Shown here: positions 16,964-27,344 of the stretch, one piece after another
Numbering within the stretch: position 1 is the first letter of the stretch
How the letters are laid out: each line of letters opens with the position of its first letter
Origin: Pseudomonas sp. TH15
Lineage (GTDB): Bacteria > Pseudomonadota > Gammaproteobacteria > Pseudomonadales > Pseudomonadaceae
Assembly: GCF_016651105.1 (NCBI RefSeq)
Contig: NZ_JAEKEL010000001.1
Coordinates: 650,001 to 714,000, forward strand
Length of the DNA stretch: 64,000 nucleotides
Direction of reading: 5' to 3'
Notes under the pieces: generated by a model
Seen by the model: only the letters and a program-made list of their open reading frames with translations
The model's database searches: none
Told to the model about the DNA's origin: nothing
Position numbers and translations under genes: made by a program

Positions 16964-17690
16964 GAAGTCCCCTGTAACCCAGTGGCGAGGGGGCTTGCCC
17001 CCGTTGGGTTGCGAAGCAGCCCCAGAACCTACGACCGCATTTTTTCAGGTAGTCCGCATGCACCGGTCTACGACTGCTTCGCAGCCGAACGGGGGCAAGC
17101 CCCCTCGCCACAAATGGATAGAATTCCAAGTTGTGAAGGGCAGTTGGCATTGCAGGCGGATTGGCAAGGATCGCAGCCATGCGCGACTGCACGCTGGTTT
17201 TAATCATGTTTTTTGAAGTCCCCTGTAACCCAGTGGCGAGGGGATTTATCCCCGTTGGGTTGCGAAGCAGCCCCAAGACCATACACCTCGTTGTGTCAGG
17301 CAGTCATCATGGCTGGATTTACGACTGCTGCGCAGTCGAACGGGGATAAATCCCCTCGCCACAAATGGATGGCATTCCAACTTGTGAAGGGCAGTTGGCA
17401 TTGCAGGCGGATTGGCAAGGATCGCAGCCATGCGCGACTGCACGCTGGTTTTATTCATGTTTTTTGAAGTCCCCTGTAACCCAGTGGCGAGGGGATTTAT
17501 CCCCGTTGGGTTGCGAAGCAGCCCCAGAACCTACGACCGCATTTTTTCAGGTAGTCTTCATGCGCTGGATTTACGACTGCTGCGCAGCCGAACGGGGGCA
17601 AGCCCCCTCGCCACAATTGATGGCATACCAGCTTGTGAAGGGCAGTTGGCACGATTTGCAGGTGGATTGGCAAGGATCGCAGCCATGCGT
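16964..17690. repeat. Three tandem 251-bp units, each holding a long palindrome
   Basis: GAAGTCCCCTGTAACCCAGTGG begins at 16964, 17215 and 17466, giving an exact 251-bp period for the first two units; the third diverges after about 17680 into the HD gene leader. Each unit contains a TGGCGAGGGG-type palindrome, a GTGAAGGGCAGTTGGCA segment and GGATTGGCAAGGATCGCAGCCATGCG. Unit 1 palindrome arms are both GGCTTGCC type, unit 2 arms both GATTTATC type, unit 3 is mixed. This explains most of the 808-bp gap between divergent glxA-type and HD genes. No protein is supported in it. Confidence 0.93.
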
Positions 17691-17766
17691 CGATTGTTCG
17701 CTTTCAGCGCCAGGAACAGACTTTGCCCATCAGCGCCACGACGGCGTTTCAGTGAGGAAACCTCCC

Positions 17767-18408
17767 ATGAGCACGACCATTGCCGGCATCAAAATCCCTG
17801 ACAGCGCCCTCGCCCGGGCCACCACCGAGTACATTCGCGACATCGAATCCGATCTGCTCTATCACCACTCACGCCGGGTATTTTTGTTCGGCGCGCTAAG
17901 CGGTGAGCGCCAGCAACTGGCCTACGATCCTGAACTGCTCTACGTCGGAGCAATGTTCCATGACCTCGGTCTGGTTGAAGGTCATCGCAGCGCTGACGAG
18001 CGTTTTGAAGTCGACGGCGCCAATGCGGCAGCAGCGTTTCTCAAGCCTTACGGGTTGAGCGATGACGACATCGAACAGGTGTGGCTGTCGATTGCCCTGC
18101 ACACCACGCCGGGCGTGCCGAAGCATTTGCGTCCGACTGTGGCGCTGGTGACTGCCGGTGTCGAGATGGACGTGCTGGGCATGGATTACGCGGCGTTCAG
18201 CAGCGTACAGCGTGAAGCGGTGGTGCATGCGCACCCGCGTGGGGAAGGTTTCAAGGAGTGCATCATCTGCGCGTTTGCCGACGGCTTGCGCCACCGTCCG
18301 CAGACCACATTCGGCAACGTGAAGACCGATGTGCTGAAGGATCAGGAGCCGGAATTCAAGCCGATGAACTTCGTCGAGGTCATCCGCCAATCCCCCTGGA
18401 CTGCCTAA
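17767..18408 (+). CDS. HD-domain protein (predicted metal-dependent hydrolase)
   Basis: 213 aa, HD superfamily. Putative metal ligands: His33/34 (LYHHSRRV), His65-Asp66 (AMFHDLGLVEGH) and Asp172 (CAFADGL); His112 (ALHTTPG) also fits the fold. Closest in style to cyanamide-hydratase-like/YfdR-type HD proteins; substrate not predictable. The start MSTTIAGIKIPDS has AGTGAGGAAA just upstream. Its leader is the end of the tandem-repeat array, so amplification may have altered its promoter region. Divergent from the GlxA-type regulator, which might control it (inference). Confidence 0.8.
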   Translation: MSTTIAGIKIPDSALARATTEYIRDIESDLLYHHSRRVFLFGALSGERQQLAYDPELLYVGAMFHDLGLVEGHRSADERFEVDGANAAAAFLKPYGLSDDDIEQVWLSIALHTTPGVPKHLRPTVALVTAGVEMDVLGMDYAAFSSVQREAVVHAHPRGEGFKECIICAFADGLRHRPQTTFGNVKTDVLKDQEPEFKPMNFVEVIRQSPWTA

Positions 18409-18429
18409 ATCCAACTGTGGAATAGGTCC

Positions 18430-18535
18430 TGTGGCGAGGGGATTTATCCCCGTTGGGTTGCGAAGCGACCCCTCTCTTGATCTAAACAGAAGGGGCCTGC
18501 TACGCAGTCCAACGGGGATAAATCCCCTCACCACA
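18430..18535. repeat. Long intergenic palindrome, GATTTATC arms
   Basis: TGTGGCGAGGGGATTTATCCCC opposed to GGGGATAAATCCCCTCACCACA, with both arms of the same subtype, lies between the convergent HD and spuH genes. Confidence 0.9.
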
Positions 18536-18564
18536 AGGCTTCATCGCTAGTGTCCGGATGTGGC

Positions 18565-19455
18565 TTAAGCCGCTTCCGGCGCCTGCGCCCGACGCACGTC
18601 CGGTTGCTTCCAGGAATCGGCAGCACCTTCTTCGATCGCTTGCTGAATCGCCCGCTTGCGGCTTTCCTCGGCACGGCGGCTGAAGAACCAGACCATGAAG
18701 GTCACGATCGATACCGCCAACAGGATCAGGCTGGCCACGGCGTTGATCTCAGGCTTCACGCCCAGGCGTACCGCCGAGAACACTTCCATCGGCAGGGTCG
18801 TCGAACCCGGGCCGGAGACGAAGCTCGCCAGCACCAGGTCATCCAGCGACAGCGCGAAGGACATCATCCCGCCCGCCGCCAACGATGGCGCGATCATCGG
18901 AATGGTGATCAGGAAGAACACCTTCCACGGCCGCGCGCCAAGGTCCATGGCGGCTTCTTCGATGGACAGGTCCAGCTCACGCAAACGCGCCGAAACCACC
19001 ACCGCCACATACGCCGCACAGAACGTCGTGTGGGCGATCCAGATCGTTACAATGCCACGCTCCTGCGGCCAGCCGATCATCTGCGCCATGGCCACGAACA
19101 GCAGCAACAGCGACAGACCGGTGATCACTTCCGGCATCACCAACGGCGCCGTCACCAGGCCACCGAACAGCGTGCGGCCCTTGAATCGGGTGATGCGAGT
19201 CAGCACAAACGCGGCCAGTGTGCCCAACGCCACCGCGGCAATCGCGGTGTAGCAGGCGATTTCCAGCGAGCGCATCACCGAGCCCATCAGTTGGGTGTTG
19301 TCGAGCAGGCCGACGTACCACTTGATCGACCAGCCGCCCCAAACTGTTACCAGTTTCGAGGCGTTGAACGAGTAGATCACCAAGATCAGCATCGGCGCGT
19401 AGATGAACAGCAAACCGAACACCAACATAAAGCTCGAGAAACTGAAGCGCTTCAT
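18565..19455 (-). CDS. spuH: Spermidine/putrescine ABC permease
   Basis: Second inner-membrane permease of the polyamine importer (PotI-like). 296 aa, six predicted membrane spans, with the EAA loop signature EEAAMDLGARPWKVFFLITIPMIAPSLAAGG at about 165-195 that docks the ATPase. Last gene of the spu transport operon; its ATG overlaps the spuG stop by 4 bp, implying translational coupling. A basic C-terminal tail ends in QAPEAA. Confidence 0.94.
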   Translation of the reverse strand: MKRFSFSSFMLVFGLLFIYAPMLILVIYSFNASKLVTVWGGWSIKWYVGLLDNTQLMGSVMRSLEIACYTAIAAVALGTLAAFVLTRITRFKGRTLFGGLVTAPLVMPEVITGLSLLLLFVAMAQMIGWPQERGIVTIWIAHTTFCAAYVAVVVSARLRELDLSIEEAAMDLGARPWKVFFLITIPMIAPSLAAGGMMSFALSLDDLVLASFVSGPGSTTLPMEVFSAVRLGVKPEINAVASLILLAVSIVTFMVWFFSRRAEESRKRAIQQAIEEGAADSWKQPDVRRAQAPEAA

Positions 19456-20372
19456 TCTTTGCCCTCCATTTCTTTGGCCTGGCTACGGTTGAACAGGATG
19501 ATCGGCACAATCAGGATCAACAGCATCACCACCGCCAGGGCAGACGCCACCGGCCAGTCGCGGTTGTTGAAGAACTCTTGCCAGAGCACTTTACCGATCA
19601 TCAGGGTTTCCGGACCGCCGAGCAGTTCCGGGATCACGAACTCGCCCACCACCGGAATGAACACCAGCATGCAGCCGGCGATGATGCCGTTCTTGGACAG
19701 CGGAATAGTGATCTTCCAGAAGCTGTTGAAGGTGCTCGAACCGAGGTCCGACGCGGCTTCCAGCAGGCTATGGTCGTGCTTCACCAAGTTGGCGTAGAGC
19801 GGCAGGATCATGAACGGCAGGTACGAATAAACCACGCCGATGTAGACCGCCAGGTTGGTGTTGAGGATCTGCAACGGCTCGTTGATCCAGCCCATGCTCA
19901 TCAGGAAACCGTTGAGCAGGCCGTTGTTGCTGAGGATGCCCATCCACGCGTAAACGCGGATCAGGATCGCGGTCCAGGTCGGCATCATGATCAGCAGCAC
20001 CAGCACCGTTTGCAGCTCTTTACGGGCGCTTGCGATGGCGTAGGCCATCGGATAGCCAATCAGCAGGCAGAGGATGGTGCTGAAAAACGCCATCTTCAGC
20101 GAGCCGAGGTAGGCAGCGATGTACAACTCGTCGTCGCCGAGCATCGCGTAGTTGCCCAGGTTCAACAGCACCTGGAGCTTCTGGTCGACGAAGCTATAGA
20201 TCTCGGTGTACGGCGGGATCGCCACGTCGGCTTCGGCGAAGCTGATCTTCAAGACGATGAAGAACGGCAGCATGAAGAACATGAACAGCCAGATGAACGG
20301 AACCCCGATGACCAGTTGGCGGCCACCGGGAATTATTCGATTGAGTCGGCGTTTGAGTTTGCGCATGTTCAT
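19452..20372 (-). CDS. spuG: Spermidine/putrescine ABC permease
   Basis: First permease of the polyamine importer (PotH-like), 306 aa. A basic N-terminus (MRKLKRRLNRIIPGGRQL) precedes six membrane spans. The EAA motif LLEAASDLGSSTFNSFWKITIPLSKNGIIAG lies near residue 210. Overlaps spuF and spuH by 4 bp on either side, giving a tightly coupled SpuF-G-H membrane complex. Confidence 0.94.
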   Translation of the reverse strand: MNMRKLKRRLNRIIPGGRQLVIGVPFIWLFMFFMLPFFIVLKISFAEADVAIPPYTEIYSFVDQKLQVLLNLGNYAMLGDDELYIAAYLGSLKMAFFSTILCLLIGYPMAYAIASARKELQTVLVLLIMMPTWTAILIRVYAWMGILSNNGLLNGFLMSMGWINEPLQILNTNLAVYIGVVYSYLPFMILPLYANLVKHDHSLLEAASDLGSSTFNSFWKITIPLSKNGIIAGCMLVFIPVVGEFVIPELLGGPETLMIGKVLWQEFFNNRDWPVASALAVVMLLILIVPIILFNRSQAKEMEGKE

Positions 20373-21511
20373 GAGCGAAGTACCACGCCGCTGTCGTCTT
20401 CCCAGTACACGTAGACCTGATCGCCCCAGGTCGGACGCTGGCCACGGCGCTCGGCGTTGGCAACGAACGACTGCACCAGTTTGCCGCTCGGCAATTCGAC
20501 GTAGAACACCGAATGGCCGCCGAGGTAGGCAATGTCGTGGACCTTGCCGCTGGACCAGTTGTATTGGCAGGTCGGCATTTCGGCGGTGACCAGCAGTTTT
20601 TCCGGGCGAATCGCGTAGGTAACGGACTTGTCCTGCACCGAGGTGCTGATGCCGTGGCCGACGTAGATCTGGCGATCCAGGTCTTTGCAGGTGATGGTCG
20701 CGTGGCCTTCGGCGTCGTCGATCACTTCACCTTCGAAGATGTTGACGTTGCCGATGAACTCGCAGACCAGACGGCTGGTCGGGGTTTCGTAGATGTCGAT
20801 CGGGCTGCCGATCTGGGCGATCCAGCCCAGGTGCATGATCGCGATGCGCTCGGCCATGGTCATGGCCTCTTCCTGATCGTGGGTCACCATGACGCAGGTT
20901 ACGCCGACGCGTTCGATGATCTCGACCAACTCCAGTTGCATCTGCGAACGGAGTTTTTTATCCAGTGCACCCATCGGTTCGTCGAGCAGCAACAGCTTCG
21001 GCCGCTTGGCCAACGAACGCGCCAGGGCTACACGCTGACGCTGGCCACCGGACAACTGATGCGGCTTGCGCTTGGCGTACTGGCTCATCTGTACCAGCTT
21101 GAGCATTTCAGTCACGCGGGCATCGACTTCCGACGACGAGATCTTGTCTTGCTTGAGGCCGAAGGCGATGTTCTGCGCCACGGTCATGTGCGGGAACAAG
21201 GCGTAGGACTGGAACATCATGTTGATCGGTCGCTCGTACGGCGGCATCTCGGTGATGTCGACGCCGTCGAGGTAAATGCGCCCCTCCGTGGGCCGTTCGA
21301 ACCCTGCGAGCATCCGCAGCAAGGTGGATTTGCCCGATCCCGAACCGCCGAGCAGGGCAAAGATTTCACCCTTTTTGATTTCCAGGGACACATCGTCCAC
21401 CGCAATCGTCTCGTCGAACTTCTTCGTGACCCGGTCGATTTTGACCAACACCTGTTTAGGTGATTGGTCGCCCTCGAGGGCTTTCTTATAGGCGCCGGAG
21501 GCAACTGCCAT
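20369..21511 (-). CDS. spuF: Polyamine ABC transporter ATP-binding protein
   Basis: Energises polyamine import (PotG-like). 380 aa: Walker A GGSGSGKST at 55-63, Q-loop region MMFQSYALFPHMT, signature LSGGQRQRVALARSLAKRP, Walker B LLLLDEPMGALD, switch His in MVTHDQEEAM, then a C-terminal TOBE-type regulatory domain (about 290-380). The N-terminal 20 residues before VLVKIDRVTKKF match Pseudomonas SpuF. Follows spuE by 73 bp. Confidence 0.95.
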   Translation of the reverse strand: MAVASGAYKKALEGDQSPKQVLVKIDRVTKKFDETIAVDDVSLEIKKGEIFALLGGSGSGKSTLLRMLAGFERPTEGRIYLDGVDITEMPPYERPINMMFQSYALFPHMTVAQNIAFGLKQDKISSSEVDARVTEMLKLVQMSQYAKRKPHQLSGGQRQRVALARSLAKRPKLLLLDEPMGALDKKLRSQMQLELVEIIERVGVTCVMVTHDQEEAMTMAERIAIMHLGWIAQIGSPIDIYETPTSRLVCEFIGNVNIFEGEVIDDAEGHATITCKDLDRQIYVGHGISTSVQDKSVTYAIRPEKLLVTAEMPTCQYNWSSGKVHDIAYLGGHSVFYVELPSGKLVQSFVANAERRGQRPTWGDQVYVYWEDDSGVVLRS

Positions 21512-21584
21512 TTACGAAACTCCCAGAAAAAAAGAGTGCAGTTCGCTCGAGGTGAGCCAACCTTGGATAGTTTGAGCCTTGAAG

Positions 21585-22724
<1,140 letters not shown>

Positions 22725-22817
22725 TTACATGACAGCCTTAGCTGCCCAGCAACAAAACCGGCGCGCAACTTACCCTCGATAAACCGTTCCAGCAAAACTT
22801 TCTGTCATTTAATTATT

Positions 22818-22852
22818 CCTGTTGCCGCCACCGCGCAGGCAACGGCAACAGG
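22818..22852. other. Stem-loop between spuD and spuE
   Basis: Perfect 10-bp arms CCTGTTGCCG / CGGCAACAGG with a 15-nt loop lie just after the spuD stop. On the minus strand it is followed by AATAATTAAAT rather than a T-run, so it looks more like an mRNA-stabilising or partial-termination hairpin that would raise spuD over downstream genes. Confidence 0.55.
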
Positions 22853-22870
22853 ATGTGGCTTCAAATCGGC

Positions 22871-23980
22871 TTATTTACCGGATTTGATCTTGGTCCAGCT
22901 GCGGGTCAGCTCACGCTGAGTGGCCGCTGGCAAATCAGCGATCGCATACAGCTTGGCCTGCACTTCGGCGGACGGGTAGATGCCCGGGTCCGAAGTGATT
23001 TCCTTGTTCACGTACTGGGTTGCTTCGGCGTTACCGTTAGGGAAACGCACGGCGTTGGTGATGTCGGCCATCACTTTCGGCTGCAACAGGTAGTTCATGA
23101 ACTTGTAGGCACCGTCGACGTTTTCCGCATCCTTAGGGATCGCGACCATGTCGTAGAAGCTGCCAGCGCCTTCTTTTGGAATGGCGTAGCTGACTTTCAC
23201 CTTGTCACCGGCTTCAGCAGCGCGGGACTTGGCTTGCTGCACGTCACCCGAGTAACCGACGGCTACGCAGATGTTGCCGTTGGCCAGGTCGGAGATGTAC
23301 TTGGACGAGTGGAAGTAAGTGACCGAAGGACGAATCTTCAGGAACAGATCTTCGGCTTTCTTGATGTCTTCTTTCTTCTGGCTGTCGGTAGGCAGGCCCA
23401 GGTAATGCAGCGCGACTGGCAGCATTTCGGTCGGCGAATCGAGGAAACTCACACCGCAGCCTTTGAGCTTGGCGATGTTTTCAGGCTTGAACAGGATGTC
23501 CCAGGAATCGATTGTGTCGACGCCCAGTGCAGCCTTGACCTTCTCGGGGTTGTAACCGATACCGATCGAGCCCCACATGTAAGGGAAGGCGTGTTTGTTG
23601 TCCGGGTCGCTGATGGAAACCGCTTTGAGCAGCGATTTGTTCAGGTTGCCGTAGTTGGACAGCTTGGACTTGTCCAGCTCCTGGTAAACGCCGGCCTTGA
23701 TCTGCTTGGCGAGGAAGTTGTTCGACGGCACGACGACGTCGTAGCCGGACTTGCCTGCCAGCAACTTGGCTTCCAGGGTTTCGTTACTGTCGAAAACGTC
23801 GTACACCACCTTGATCCCGGACTCTTTCTCGAAGTTCGCGATGGTGTCCGGTGCAATGTAGTCGGACCAGTTGTAGATATGCAGCACCTTGTCATCGGCC
23901 TGTACTGCACCCGCCATCACGCCCATCAGGGACATGGCGAGGAGGGTCTTGCCAGCTATCTTCATACCTAATGCCTTCAT
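22871..23980 (-). CDS. spuD: Putrescine-type periplasmic binding protein
   Basis: 369-aa binding protein with a signal peptide ([20 protein letters not shown], cleavage about 28). Core [38 protein letters not shown]; conserved [12 protein letters not shown] and [15 protein letters not shown]. First of two binding-protein genes feeding SpuFGH. About 60% of the sequence appears identical in register to SpuE, consistent with duplication. Preceded by 168 bp of non-coding DNA in which no clear promoter was recognised. Confidence 0.92.
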   Translation of the reverse strand: MKALGMKIAGKTLLAMSLMGVMAGAVQADDKVLHIYNWSDYIAPDTIANFEKESGIKVVYDVFDSNETLEAKLLAGKSGYDVVVPSNNFLAKQIKAGVYQELDKSKLSNYGNLNKSLLKAVSISDPDNKHAFPYMWGSIGIGYNPEKVKAALGVDTIDSWDILFKPENIAKLKGCGVSFLDSPTEMLPVALHYLGLPTDSQKKEDIKKAEDLFLKIRPSVTYFHSSKYISDLANGNICVAVGYSGDVQQAKSRAAEAGDKVKVSYAIPKEGAGSFYDMVAIPKDAENVDGAYKFMNYLLQPKVMADITNAVRFPNGNAEATQYVNKEITSDPGIYPSAEVQAKLYAIADLPAATQRELTRSWTKIKSGK

Positions 23981-24148
23981 GGGTAATGCTCCAATTTTTT
24001 CTTTTTAACCACGTGCTCAGCGGCCTGTTACTGGGCATCCGAACAAACGGTAGTCTGGCAAGTTACAAGGCAGGCTTTCAAGGAAAGACCCATCCTTTGT
24101 TTACTCCGGGCGAAGTGCCGTCTTCGCACCCCGCCCAGAGCCTAGCAC

Positions 24149-25513
24149 TTAGGCCTGCAAGGCACTCAGGGTCAGGTCCAGGCACTTGCGCGCCTTGGCC
24201 ACCAGCTCATCGATTTCAGCCGGTGTAATCACCAGTGGCGGAGCAATGATCATGGTGTCGCCCACGGCACGCATGATCAGGCCGTTGTCGAAGCAGAACG
24301 TGCGGCAAATCATGCCGACGCCCTTGCCTTCGTAACGCTTGCGAGTGGCCTTGTCCTGGACCAGTTCGATGGCCCCCAACAGACCAACGCCGCGCACTTC
24401 CCCCACCAACGGGTGATCGCTCAGTTCCCGTAGACGCTTTTGCAAATAGGGTGCCGTTTCTGCGTGAACGCGCTCGATAATTTTTTCTTCGCGCAGGATA
24501 CGGATGTTTTCCAGTGCCACCGCAGCGGCCACCGGGTGACCGGAATAGGTGAAGCCATGGTTGAAATCGCCGCCCTCATTGAGCACCGCCACCACGTCGT
24601 CACGCACGATCAGGCCACCCATCGGGATGTAGCCGGACGTCAGGCCTTTGGCGATGGTCATCATGTCGGGCTTGAGGTCGTAGTAATCACTACCGAACCA
24701 CTCACCGGTACGGCCGAAACCGCAGATCACTTCGTCGGCCACGAACAGAATGTCGTACTTGGCGAGGATTTCCTTGATGCGCGGCCAGTAGCTTTCAGGC
24801 GGAACGATCACGCCGCCGGCACCCTGGATGGGTTCGGCAATAAAGGCACCGACGTTGTCCACGCCGACTTCCAGAATTTTCTCTTCCAACTGATTGGCGG
24901 CCCAGATACCGAACTCTTCCGGGCTCATGTCGCCACCTTCACCGAACCAGTACGGCTGGGCGATGTGGACGATACCCGGGATCGGCAAGTCGCCTTGTTC
25001 GTGCATATAAGTCATGCCACCCAGGCTCGCGCCGGCCACGGTGGAACCGTGATAGCCGTTCTTGCGGCTGATGATGACTTTCTTCTTCGGCTGGCCTTTG
25101 ATCGCCCAGTAGTGACGAACCATGCGCAGCATGGTGTCGTTGCCTTCGGAACCGGAACCGGTGAAGAACACGTGGTTCATGCCTTCTGGCGCGATGTCGG
25201 CGATGGCTTTGGCCAGTTCCAACACCGGCGGGTGAGCGGTCTGGAAGAACAGGTTGTAATAAGGCAGCTCGCGCATTTGTTTGCTGGCGGCGTCGGCCAG
25301 TTCATCACGACCGTAACCGATGGCTACGCACCACAGGCCAGCCATGCCGTCGAGGATCTTGTTGCCTTCGCTGTCCCAGAGGTAAACGCCCTTGGCGCTG
25401 GTGATGATGCGCGGGCCTTTCTCTTTAAGCTGTTTGAAGTCGCTGAACGGCGCCAGATGGTGATCGTTGCTCAGCGCCTGCCATTCACGGGTTTGCGGGT
25501 TATTGCTGGTCAT
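24149..25513 (-). CDS. spuC: Polyamine:pyruvate aminotransferase
   Basis: 454-aa class-III PLP aminotransferase. Transfers the amino group of putrescine, cadaverine or spermidine derivatives to pyruvate. Seen: GSGSEGNDTMLR cofactor loop (119-130), ISRKNGYHGSTVAG, Asp260 in LFVADEVICGFGRTG (pyridine N partner), and the Schiff-base Lys289 in TIAKGLTSGY. Located between spuB and spuD as in other pseudomonads and transcribed with them. Confidence 0.93.
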   Translation of the reverse strand: MTSNNPQTREWQALSNDHHLAPFSDFKQLKEKGPRIITSAKGVYLWDSEGNKILDGMAGLWCVAIGYGRDELADAASKQMRELPYYNLFFQTAHPPVLELAKAIADIAPEGMNHVFFTGSGSEGNDTMLRMVRHYWAIKGQPKKKVIISRKNGYHGSTVAGASLGGMTYMHEQGDLPIPGIVHIAQPYWFGEGGDMSPEEFGIWAANQLEEKILEVGVDNVGAFIAEPIQGAGGVIVPPESYWPRIKEILAKYDILFVADEVICGFGRTGEWFGSDYYDLKPDMMTIAKGLTSGYIPMGGLIVRDDVVAVLNEGGDFNHGFTYSGHPVAAAVALENIRILREEKIIERVHAETAPYLQKRLRELSDHPLVGEVRGVGLLGAIELVQDKATRKRYEGKGVGMICRTFCFDNGLIMRAVGDTMIIAPPLVITPAEIDELVAKARKCLDLTLSALQA

Positions 25514-25569
25514 GCGAATTCTCCTTGTTATTGGTTAGAGCGCAGCTAGACACAGCCGCGCCCGGCGCA

Positions 25570-26928
25570 TCAGACGGCGAAGAGCAGGAATTCCCGCTCC
25601 CACGAACTGATCACGCGCTTGAAGTTTTCATGCTCGGCCCGCTTGACCGCGACGTAGCCAGTGATGAATTTTTTGCCCAGGTATTTCTCGATCGTCGCGC
25701 TGTTTTCCATCCGGTCCAGCGCGTCTTCGATGGTCAGTGGCAGGCGCAGGTTGCGGCGTTCATAGCCACGGCCCACTACCGGCGCACTTGGGTTCAAGTT
25801 TTCGACCATGCCGACATAACCGCAGAGCAGGCTCGCGGCAATCGCCAGGTACGGGTTGGCGTCGGCGCCCGGCAGGCGGTTTTCCACCCGACGGTTCTGC
25901 GGGCCGGCATCCGGTACGCGCAGGCCCACGGTGCGGTTTTCTTCGCCCCACTCCACGTTCACCGGTGCCGAGGTGTCCGGCAGGAAGCGGCGGAACGAGT
26001 TGACGTTCGGGGCGAACAGCGGCAACAGCTCGGGGATCAGCTTCTGCAAACCGCCGATGTGATGCAGGAATAACTGGCTCATGGTCCCGTCTTCATTTGA
26101 GAAGACGTTCTTGCCGGTCTCGATGTCGATGATGCTTTGGTGCAAGTGCATCGCACTGCCCGGCTCGCCGGTCATGGGCTTGGCCATGAAGGTCGCCGCC
26201 ACGTTGTGCTTGAGCGCGGCCTCGCGCATGGTGCGTTTGAACACCAGGATTTGGTCGGCCAGGGACAGGGCATCGCCGTGACGGAAGTTGATTTCCATCT
26301 GCGCCGTGCCGTCCTCGTGGATCAGCGTGTCGAGGTCCAGCTCTTGCAGTTCGCACCAGTCGTAGACGTCTTCGAACAGCGGATCGAATTCGTTCGCTGC
26401 TTCAATCGAGAACGACTGGCGACCGGTTTCCGGGCGACCGGAACGGCCAATCGGCGGTTGCAGCGGGAAGTCCGGGTCTTCGCAGCGCTTGGTCAGGTAA
26501 AACTCCATTTCCGGCGCCACGATCGGCTGCCAGCCCTTGTCGGAATAGAGTTTCAGGACCTTCTTGAGCACGTTGCGCGGTGACAGCTCGATCGGGTTGC
26601 CTTGCTTGTCGTAGGTGTCGTGGATCACCTGAGCGGTAGGCTCGATAGCCCAAGGCACCAGGAACACCGCGTTCTGGTCGGGGCGGCAGATCATGTCGAT
26701 GTCGGCCGGGTCGAGCAGTTCGTAATAGATGTCGTCTTCGACGTAGTCGCCGGTCACGGTCTGCAACAGAACGCTCTCGGGCAGGCGCATGCCTTTTTCA
26801 GCAATGAACTTGTTGGTCGGCGAAATCTTGCCCCGGGTGATCCCGGTCAAGTCGGCGATCATGCATTCGACTTCTGTGATCTTGTGGTCTTTCAACCAAT
26901 CGGTGAGCTGGTCGAGGTTGTTACTCAT
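25570..26928 (-). CDS. spuB: Gamma-glutamylpolyamine synthetase (glutamine synthetase family)
   Basis: 452-aa glutamine-synthetase-fold ligase that conjugates glutamate to polyamines (PuuA-like). N-terminal domain VECMIADLTGITRGKISPTNKF; catalytic domain with APEMEFYLTKRCEDPDF, the metal/ATP motif GSAMHLHQSIIDIETGKNVFS and the adenylate-binding NRVENRLPGADANPYLAIAASL. No Tyr-adenylation loop typical of GlnA was recognised. First intact gene of the leftward spu operon; the spuA remnant lies just upstream. RBS AGAGGCAT is weak. Confidence 0.92.
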   Translation of the reverse strand: MSNNLDQLTDWLKDHKITEVECMIADLTGITRGKISPTNKFIAEKGMRLPESVLLQTVTGDYVEDDIYYELLDPADIDMICRPDQNAVFLVPWAIEPTAQVIHDTYDKQGNPIELSPRNVLKKVLKLYSDKGWQPIVAPEMEFYLTKRCEDPDFPLQPPIGRSGRPETGRQSFSIEAANEFDPLFEDVYDWCELQELDLDTLIHEDGTAQMEINFRHGDALSLADQILVFKRTMREAALKHNVAATFMAKPMTGEPGSAMHLHQSIIDIETGKNVFSNEDGTMSQLFLHHIGGLQKLIPELLPLFAPNVNSFRRFLPDTSAPVNVEWGEENRTVGLRVPDAGPQNRRVENRLPGADANPYLAIAASLLCGYVGMVENLNPSAPVVGRGYERRNLRLPLTIEDALDRMENSATIEKYLGKKFITGYVAVKRAEHENFKRVISSWEREFLLFAV

Positions 26929-27053
26929 AAATGCCTCTAGGCTGAGTTTCCTGACTCTTATAAGTCAGGCGTTGTTTGACGCGTCGGCGTCGCGTGATAC
27001 AGATTGCCACTGCAATGGCCGGGCACAAATACCCGTCGCGACCCTGGAGAGGG

Positions 27054-27344
27054 TCAGCGAAAGCTAGATGTGCGTGCAGAATCATGAGCAGAACCCGGCT
27101 TATTGGCTGGGCTGCCACGGTGAAACGGTTCTATATTGGAGGGAGAGCGAGTAAAGAGAATGCAATCCAGACCGTCCAGAATATCGGACGGGGCCAGCGG
27201 ATCCGCCAAAGACGGAAGAATCAACGGCACGCCTTTGGCAACTGAGGCCATGGCATGTACGTATTTGTCGCCACTGATGTGATAAGCATGCAGACCTATC
27301 TGCCTAGAGCAGATGGTGACGCCGATTAACGGCAGGCGAGACAT
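27054..27344 (-). pseudogene. spuA: Remnant of spuA (gamma-glutamyl-polyamine amidase, PuuD class)
   Basis: The 96-codon frame begins MSRLPLIGVTICSRQIGLHAYHI and continues through PLILPSLADPLAPSDILDGLDCILFTRSPSNIEPFH to AHDSAR, the N-terminus of class-I-glutamine-amidotransferase SpuA. Full SpuA proteins are about 250 aa; here the frame ends before the GICRG nucleophile block. The normally invariant Gly of FTGSPSN is Arg. A few codons further on, in another frame, VATGICARPLQ may be a relic of the active site. The C-terminal catalytic His-Glu part is absent. It sits exactly where spuA lies in other pseudomonads (divergent from spuI, before spuB). Presumed nonfunctional. Confidence 0.82.

Noticed and set aside
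16995..17282. Upstream in-frame extension of the GlxA-type regulator
   Set aside because: The extension consists of palindrome sequence; MQKTVAIVVF is the family start.
16964..17690. CRISPR-like array
   Set aside because: Only three units with a 251-bp period and no short repeats with spacers; the units are duplicated intergenic DNA.
17365..17766. N-terminal extension of the HD protein across the tandem repeat
   Set aside because: The extra frame is translated repeat DNA without family similarity; the ATG at 17767 has its own RBS and matches the HD family.
26921..27118. 65-aa frame before spuB as a separate small gene
   Set aside because: No RBS, no recognisable pattern, and it overlaps the decayed spuA 3' part.
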